Assembly: GCA_014218235.1 (NCBI GenBank) | Contig: CM024759.1 | Coordinates: 71,898,042-71,962,041, forward strand | DNA from: Colocasia esculenta | Taxonomy: Eukaryota > Streptophyta > Magnoliopsida > Alismatales > Araceae | DNA: 64,000 bases | Direction: 5' to 3' | In this document: positions 59,236 to 64,000 of the stretch, piece after piece | How the letters are laid out: every line of letters starts with the position of its first letter | Position numbering within the stretch: position 1 is the first letter of the stretch | Position numbers and translations under genes: made by a program | Notes under the pieces: generated by a model | Told to the model about the DNA's origin: nothing | Database searches by the model: none | The model's input: only the letters and a program-made list of their open reading frames with translations

Positions 59236-62050
59236 TGTAAGACCCGCTTCCCGGCTTTCCGTCCAATGTCTGGGATGACTGGCCACTAACGCGTCCAGCT
59301 TGGGCGACGCGTTAGTGTCGCGTCGGGGGTGCCCGATGCGACAGTCACCCGTGTCGCGACGAGGGTGTGCGTCACATTCTTGTCGCGCTCGGGTCTCCGT
59401 CGCATCTTCGTGTCACAACCGGTCAGCGGGTTGCGATTGCTTTCTGTCTTGTCGGTCGTTTGACGCCTATCAGAGTGGCAGGTGTGTCAGTAGGGCCTGT
59501 CGCGTTGTCGCGGCGCCCTTAGGGGGCGCTTTCTTGTCGCGGTCCGTTGACCCATCGCATTAAGGTTCGTAACGCAATGGGGCGGGCCATCGCGTTCTGG
59601 GTGCCTGGGGCTTAAGGTGCTGTCCGGCTACCCCTTTCCCCTCTCTCTCCTCTTCTTCCCTTTCCCTCTTCTCCGACGATGGGGAGGCTCCCCTCCGCGA
59701 TCCGAGCGTGGAGCGGCCGGCGGCTCGTGGCGGAGCGTGGGAGCGGCGTCATGGAGCAAGGAGGAGGTGGCCGTGCATCGAGAAGGCCCTTCGTGGGTTC
59801 GGTTCTTCGTGAAAGGTAGGGATTACTTGAACTCTTCTCGATACGGGCGGATCGGGAGCTCTTCGTGCTTTCTAGCTAGTTTAGATAGCTTCCCATGCTC
59901 CCCTCCCCGTGTGTGCATGCTTGTATGGTTTGTGGGCGGCTCGGGATGGAGCATCCCGTGGTCAGCCTCTCGACTGATGTCGCGACCGCGGTGCGTGTCG
60001 CGACATCAGAGGAGGCGTCGGCCCGGTCGGGCGCAACCTTATCGCGACACGGTTGGCGGTCGCGACAAGGGTCACTGTCGCAGCGTGCTTTCCGGTCGCG
60101 ACAGGGTTCCCTGTCGCGACGCGTCTCCCCGTTGTGATAAGGTTGGTGTCGCGACGCCCTTCCCCGTCACGATGAGATCGCGACAGCCTGTGGGGGCGTG
60201 ACACTACCTGTGTTGCCTCGGGAGCTTCCGTGGGCCCAGTGTGTGTCGACGTGAGCCTCGGGGCAGGCTTTGCCCTTAGGAACTTCTGGTAGGGAACGCG
60301 GCTGGTTACCTCCCTGCGCTCAGTGACCGAAGGTGACACCTTCGTGGCCGTGTCCTGGTAGTGGTGCCAGAAGGGTCGCGTCTGGCTAATAATCGATTGA
60401 CAGGCGGTCCATCGATTATTAGCAGAGCGATGAGTTTCTGTGCTAGCTGGTAGTGTTTCGAGACTCCGACTTTCTCGTGCGTGTTTGGTTGGATGACGGC
60501 CTCTGGAGGGTCCATGTGTGCCTTTCGCTTGCTGGGCTTGTTGTGTGTTACAAGCCAGCGGTTCGGCGTGGTTTTGTTGTGCTGCCCCGCCCGTTTGCCC
60601 GGTGCTAGGCATTTGAGGGCTTGTCCTCAATCTGAGAGGTTGTTACTGTTACCTGGGACCCCCATCCTCGGGAGCCTATTGAGGGAGTGCTCTGGGCTAC
60701 GAGCGTGATCGAGTTCGCAGCCGACTTGAGGAAAACTCTAGAGCTGAGGGGAAAACGGTGGTTTGGACAGCGGCGCTGAGTCGTTTGTAGAGCTCTCTTG
60801 TCTAGGGCTGGACGACGAGGTCGTTGAGGTGTTTTCTTCCCGGCGCGGCCCAGATAGTCCTTTGTCTCACTGCCTCTCTCTATGTTGGTCCGAAGCCACG
60901 TAGTGGTGCTAGGTGTGGGGCCGCAGCTTGGCCAGGCTGCGGTGTTGCGTGTGTTGTGTTTCTGTGACGGCTCTGTCTCACCCTTCCGCGGGGGCGGAGA
61001 TAGGAGCTAGGCTAGCGAGCAGAGCGTGCAGACTACGGGTCCCCCTCTTGGCTGCTAAAGGCGGTGGCTTGGTGCTGTTGTTGTGACGGCGTTTCCTCAC
61101 GACGTTTCCAAGTGTTATCCGTGGCCCTAGCTTGCACGGCGGTTATAGCCTGGATGTGCCTAGTTTTCATGGGCGTCGTTGGTTTGGCTTTGTGCAAACC
61201 CGTGCTTCTGGTGGTTTCCGCTTCGGTGTTCTCCGGTTCCATGATCCCATTCTTGGGTGCCAGCCCGTGATGGCACTGGCGTGTGTAGCTTCCCAACCTT
61301 GCGGTGTTGTCCGGGGTCCGGGGTGGTTCTGCTTGTGGGCCCTCGACCTTGTGGAGGTCTGAGGTGGCCGTGCTTGCGGTGAGACATCGTTCTCGCCTGG
61401 TTGTTGCGTGGTCTCAGCGAGTATACCGAGGGTTGCTTCCGCGGTGTGCCCGACTCCGTTGGTTTCTGCGGGAGTCGTGTGTGTGGCAGACCTCGGTTGG
61501 TGGTCGTGGTGTTGCGCTGTTCTCTTCCGCTGCTTAGTAGTACCCTGCTGTAGGTGTTCCTCGCTTTACAACTTTGTAGGATAGTTTTCTATTTTCAGAG
61601 TTCCTGCTGCTCTGGCCGGTGAGGGACTGGTAATCCCTACTGGGCCTTGTTTGCGAGGCTCACCCCCCCCCCTACTTCCTTCAGATAGGAGCTCGTCGTT
61701 GCGGGAGCTCGGTGTCGGACGGGTTGCGGAGGCGGCTGTGGCACCGTGTGTTGTCAATAGCAGTGAGAGCGAGTGTTGTGAGCTCTTGTAGCCGAGTGAG
61801 CTGAGAGTTGTACTTTGCAAGTCCTCGGGGTATGCCCCTTAAGGACTGCACCTTTCTTCTTGTACCTGTGCTTTTGCTTGGGACACGTTGTACAAACCTT
61901 TGTATATTGTATATATTGTTATAGTTATTTAAATTCAGTACATATCCCACTAGACTATTTCTTCTAACCCTTCCGGATCTTTGGATCCGTGGGGGTGGCA
62001 GCGTGACCCTCAAGACCCCTGGCGAGGGTCCGGGAGGTCGGGTCGTTACA
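59236..62050 (+). repeat. Gypsy-type 5' LTR (family C), 2,815 bp
   Basis: Starts TGTAAGACCCGC and ends GGGTCGTTACA, followed two bases later by a perfect tRNA-Met primer site, so this is a 5' LTR on the plus strand. It is GC-rich, with many TCGCGAC words at 59,300-60,190 and a perfect 12-bp stem CTAATAATCGAT / ATCGATTATTAG at 60,386-60,422. ORFs within (for example 59,617-60,201) have no recognised domains and are judged non-coding. The rest of the element is interrupted at 62,290. Confidence 0.8.
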
Positions 62051-62052
62051 GT

Positions 62053-62064
62053 TGGTATCAGAGC
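62053..62064 (+). other. Primer-binding site (initiator tRNA-Met)
   Basis: TGGTATCAGAGC two bases downstream of the family C LTR, a perfect match to the standard plant primer site. Confidence 0.95.
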
Positions 62065-62289
62065 GAGGAGTCTATTGAGATTGTGAAGAGTTAATAACTA
62101 TAGCTATCCCAAAGAAATGTACTAGTGCGCTGCTGACACCGTCTGACTAGTGTTAGGCTTGTGCTTTCAATTGTTTTGCAGGTGTGCGGCTTCCCTGCAA
62201 GGTTCGTGCGCGTGCCGCAGGTTGCAATTGTTGTTGTGCCGCGTACGTGGCGAGTGTGGTCGCTCGGTGTGTTCGTGCCGTAGCGGCGC
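62065..62289 (+). other. Leader of the family C element, interrupted
   Basis: GC-rich leader with GTGCCG words and no start of gag visible before another LTR begins at 62,290. Confidence 0.6.
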
Positions 62290-64000
62290 TGTAGTACCCC
62301 AGAAAATCCATTAATTAAAAAGTATAGATAAATTAAAATCTTATCTATTATAAATTCAAATTAGTTAAAATGGTACGCATCATTATTGCATGCGTATAAA
62401 TCCTTATAAAATTTCGTAAAAATAATAGTTATACTTTAAATAATGTTCTCTAATGACCCATCATGAAATTTGGGCATATAAAAATCGTTTAGACTAAGTT
62501 TAAGAATTTATGCGACTTATTAGCATAATTAAGGAATAAGTCGGAGAACCATTATTTTATGAGCCAAAGTGGATTATAAATTAAAATAACATGTGGGTAG
62601 ACCTTAAATAATATGGAATAATAGCCCATTATGATATTTGGACCAATGGATAATCTTGGCCCATGAATATATTCTCTAATAAAAAGATAATTAAAAATCT
62701 ATTAAGTAAAGTAAGTACATGGGTTGTACAATTAAGCTCACGCGAGTTATTGGGCCAAGAGTAAGAGTCCAAATGATGAAAGTTAGAAATATTCAGATAA
62801 ATAATACTAAATTGAAATAAAATAAGACATTAGTAAATACATGTGATAAATTAGAATAAATGGTGAATAAATTCGAATAAAGGGTGAATAAATAGAATTA
62901 AATCAATACCCATTAAACTAAATTAGTAATGGGTTTTACTAATGGTCCTAGCATGAATGGTTTGGCCCAAATATGAAGAACCCATCTTGGGATGGGAAGT
63001 AATTAAGCTAAATTCGTACCTAAAAATACTAATAAATAGAAAAGGGTAAGATAAATACTAAAGAGGGTTATAAATATCCTAAAAGAGTCCTAAGCTTACC
63101 CTAACCCCTTGGCCACGAAATGGCTCTCTTTCCAACCCTAATTAGGAGAGAAAGGAGAGAAATTAAGTGATAAATAAGGAAAATTCGGATTTATTAGAAA
63201 GAAATGAGTTTTAGAAAGAATGGACTCTTGTAGCAACCCATACACCTCTCATTCGGCCCTATCAACCCCTTAGAACGAGTTGGAGTTCTGGGAGATGAAG
63301 AGAAAGGCTGGAGGACGAAGGAGCAAGGTGGAGAAGGCTGGGAGCAAGGATTTTTCTATCTTCTTTTCGTCATCAAGCCTTAGGATTTCTTAAACACGTG
63401 AAAGGTAGGCAATCTCTCAAGCTTAAATCGTGTAAAAATTACCCTAGAAGTCTTCATGATCCTCTTCAAAAGCCCTCTCGTTTCGCTCTATTTCGTTCTT
63501 CCCTGAGGCGAATTAAATGCCCAAACTTATGTTAATATGTCGTGCCTGAACCATCAAGTTTGTGTTCAATCCTCGTTTGTACATGACCCCAGGTCCTGAA
63601 TTAATTCTCATAAATAGTACATGATTAGCTTTCAAACGCCCATATTTGTCCTAACTTTCATCATGTATTCGTTGCCAATTAAATCGTTCTTTCATGACTG
63701 TGCTCTTAGGTCACCGAAATGTAACCTTATTAAAGCATGCCAAACCTGGTTCGTTTCTAATTACTCATGCAGGTTGATAGATATATGAGGTCTACTTCAT
63801 TAAAAGAGTTTCATGATTTTTGGATCATCGTGCGAATTTATATTGATTTTAGAAGAGCACTGTATCATGCTTTAGACTGGAAGGACCAAAACCCAAAAGG
63901 GCAAAATGCCTTTTCTGGTCGGCCGCGCCTCTGAAGTCGCGACGGCCGACCCGTCGTGACCTCAGGGGGCGCGGTCGGCCGGGACGTCGTGACCTTAACG
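62290..64000 (+). repeat. Family A LTR, plus orientation, inserted in the family C leader; runs off right edge
   Basis: Begins TGTAGTACCCC and aligns by eye over several hundred bases with the reverse complement of 11,806-11,400 (roughly 80% identity). At 63,920-64,000 it reaches the same TCGCGAC-rich part seen at 9,930-10,020. Preceding five bases are GGCGC, the expected left half of a target duplication whose partner lies outside the window. Confidence 0.75.

Noticed and set aside
59617..60630. ORFs of about 200 codons on both strands in the family C LTR
   Set aside because: They overlap in opposite strands within CpG-rich LTR sequence and show no domain.

Overview
This is a transposon-rich stretch of nuclear DNA from a flowering plant. 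The evidence is a multi-exon gene with GT-AG introns, plant Ty3/gypsy families (Athila-like and long-LTR types with initiator-tRNA-Met primer sites), a CACTA transposon, tRNA-like repeat modules, foldback elements and a DUF538 relic. I cannot name the species. I recognise one intact-looking cellular gene and one clear pseudogene of a cellular gene; nearly everything else is transposon-derived.

Layout. 1-9,911: minus-strand Athila-like retroelements. One LTR (5,346-7,704) has a tRNA-Asp-type primer site on its left, leading into gag, protease, RT and RNase H. On its right it has a polypurine tract preceded by an integrase region, so it appears shared by two tandem copies. 9,912-14,872: remnants of two other long-LTR gypsy families, a 3' LTR with PPT and a 5' LTR with PBS, with only gag zinc knuckles between them. 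14,873-20,648: a CACTA (En/Spm) transposon with a broken TNP2-type transposase cut by the 14,872 LTR edge, then hairpins, tandem repeats and TAGTG termini. 20,649-32,430: mostly unassigned DNA holding a 2.1-kb palindromic Mutator-like element (24,855-26,995), a 261-bp foldback element (28,655-28,915), a DUF538 pseudogene, a small TIR element and a G-rich minisatellite.

32,911-55,335 (+): homologue of the Arabidopsis At1g61900 family, an extracellular SPARK-type GPI-anchored protein. Seven coding exons join in frame to 448 codons plus a stop (452 with the alternative last acceptor), spread over 22.4 kb. Intron 1 (6.8 kb) carries a complete non-autonomous LTR element (33,941-36,851) with the 5-bp duplication CAGTG. 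Intron 5 (7.6 kb) carries a probable solo LTR (44,884-47,609) and smaller elements. Intron 6 (3.7 kb) carries an element with a perfect 9-bp duplication (54,453-54,984).

55,700-64,000: a LINE 3' end (minus), an unclassified repeat with degenerate short tandem motifs, a 2.8-kb LTR with primer site (59,236-62,064), and, inserted 225 bp after that site, another LTR of the family seen at 9,912-11,806 in opposite orientation.

Exon borders, terminal repeats and target duplications were read by eye. Family names come from recognised motifs, not database searches. No tRNA, rRNA or CRISPR gene was found.
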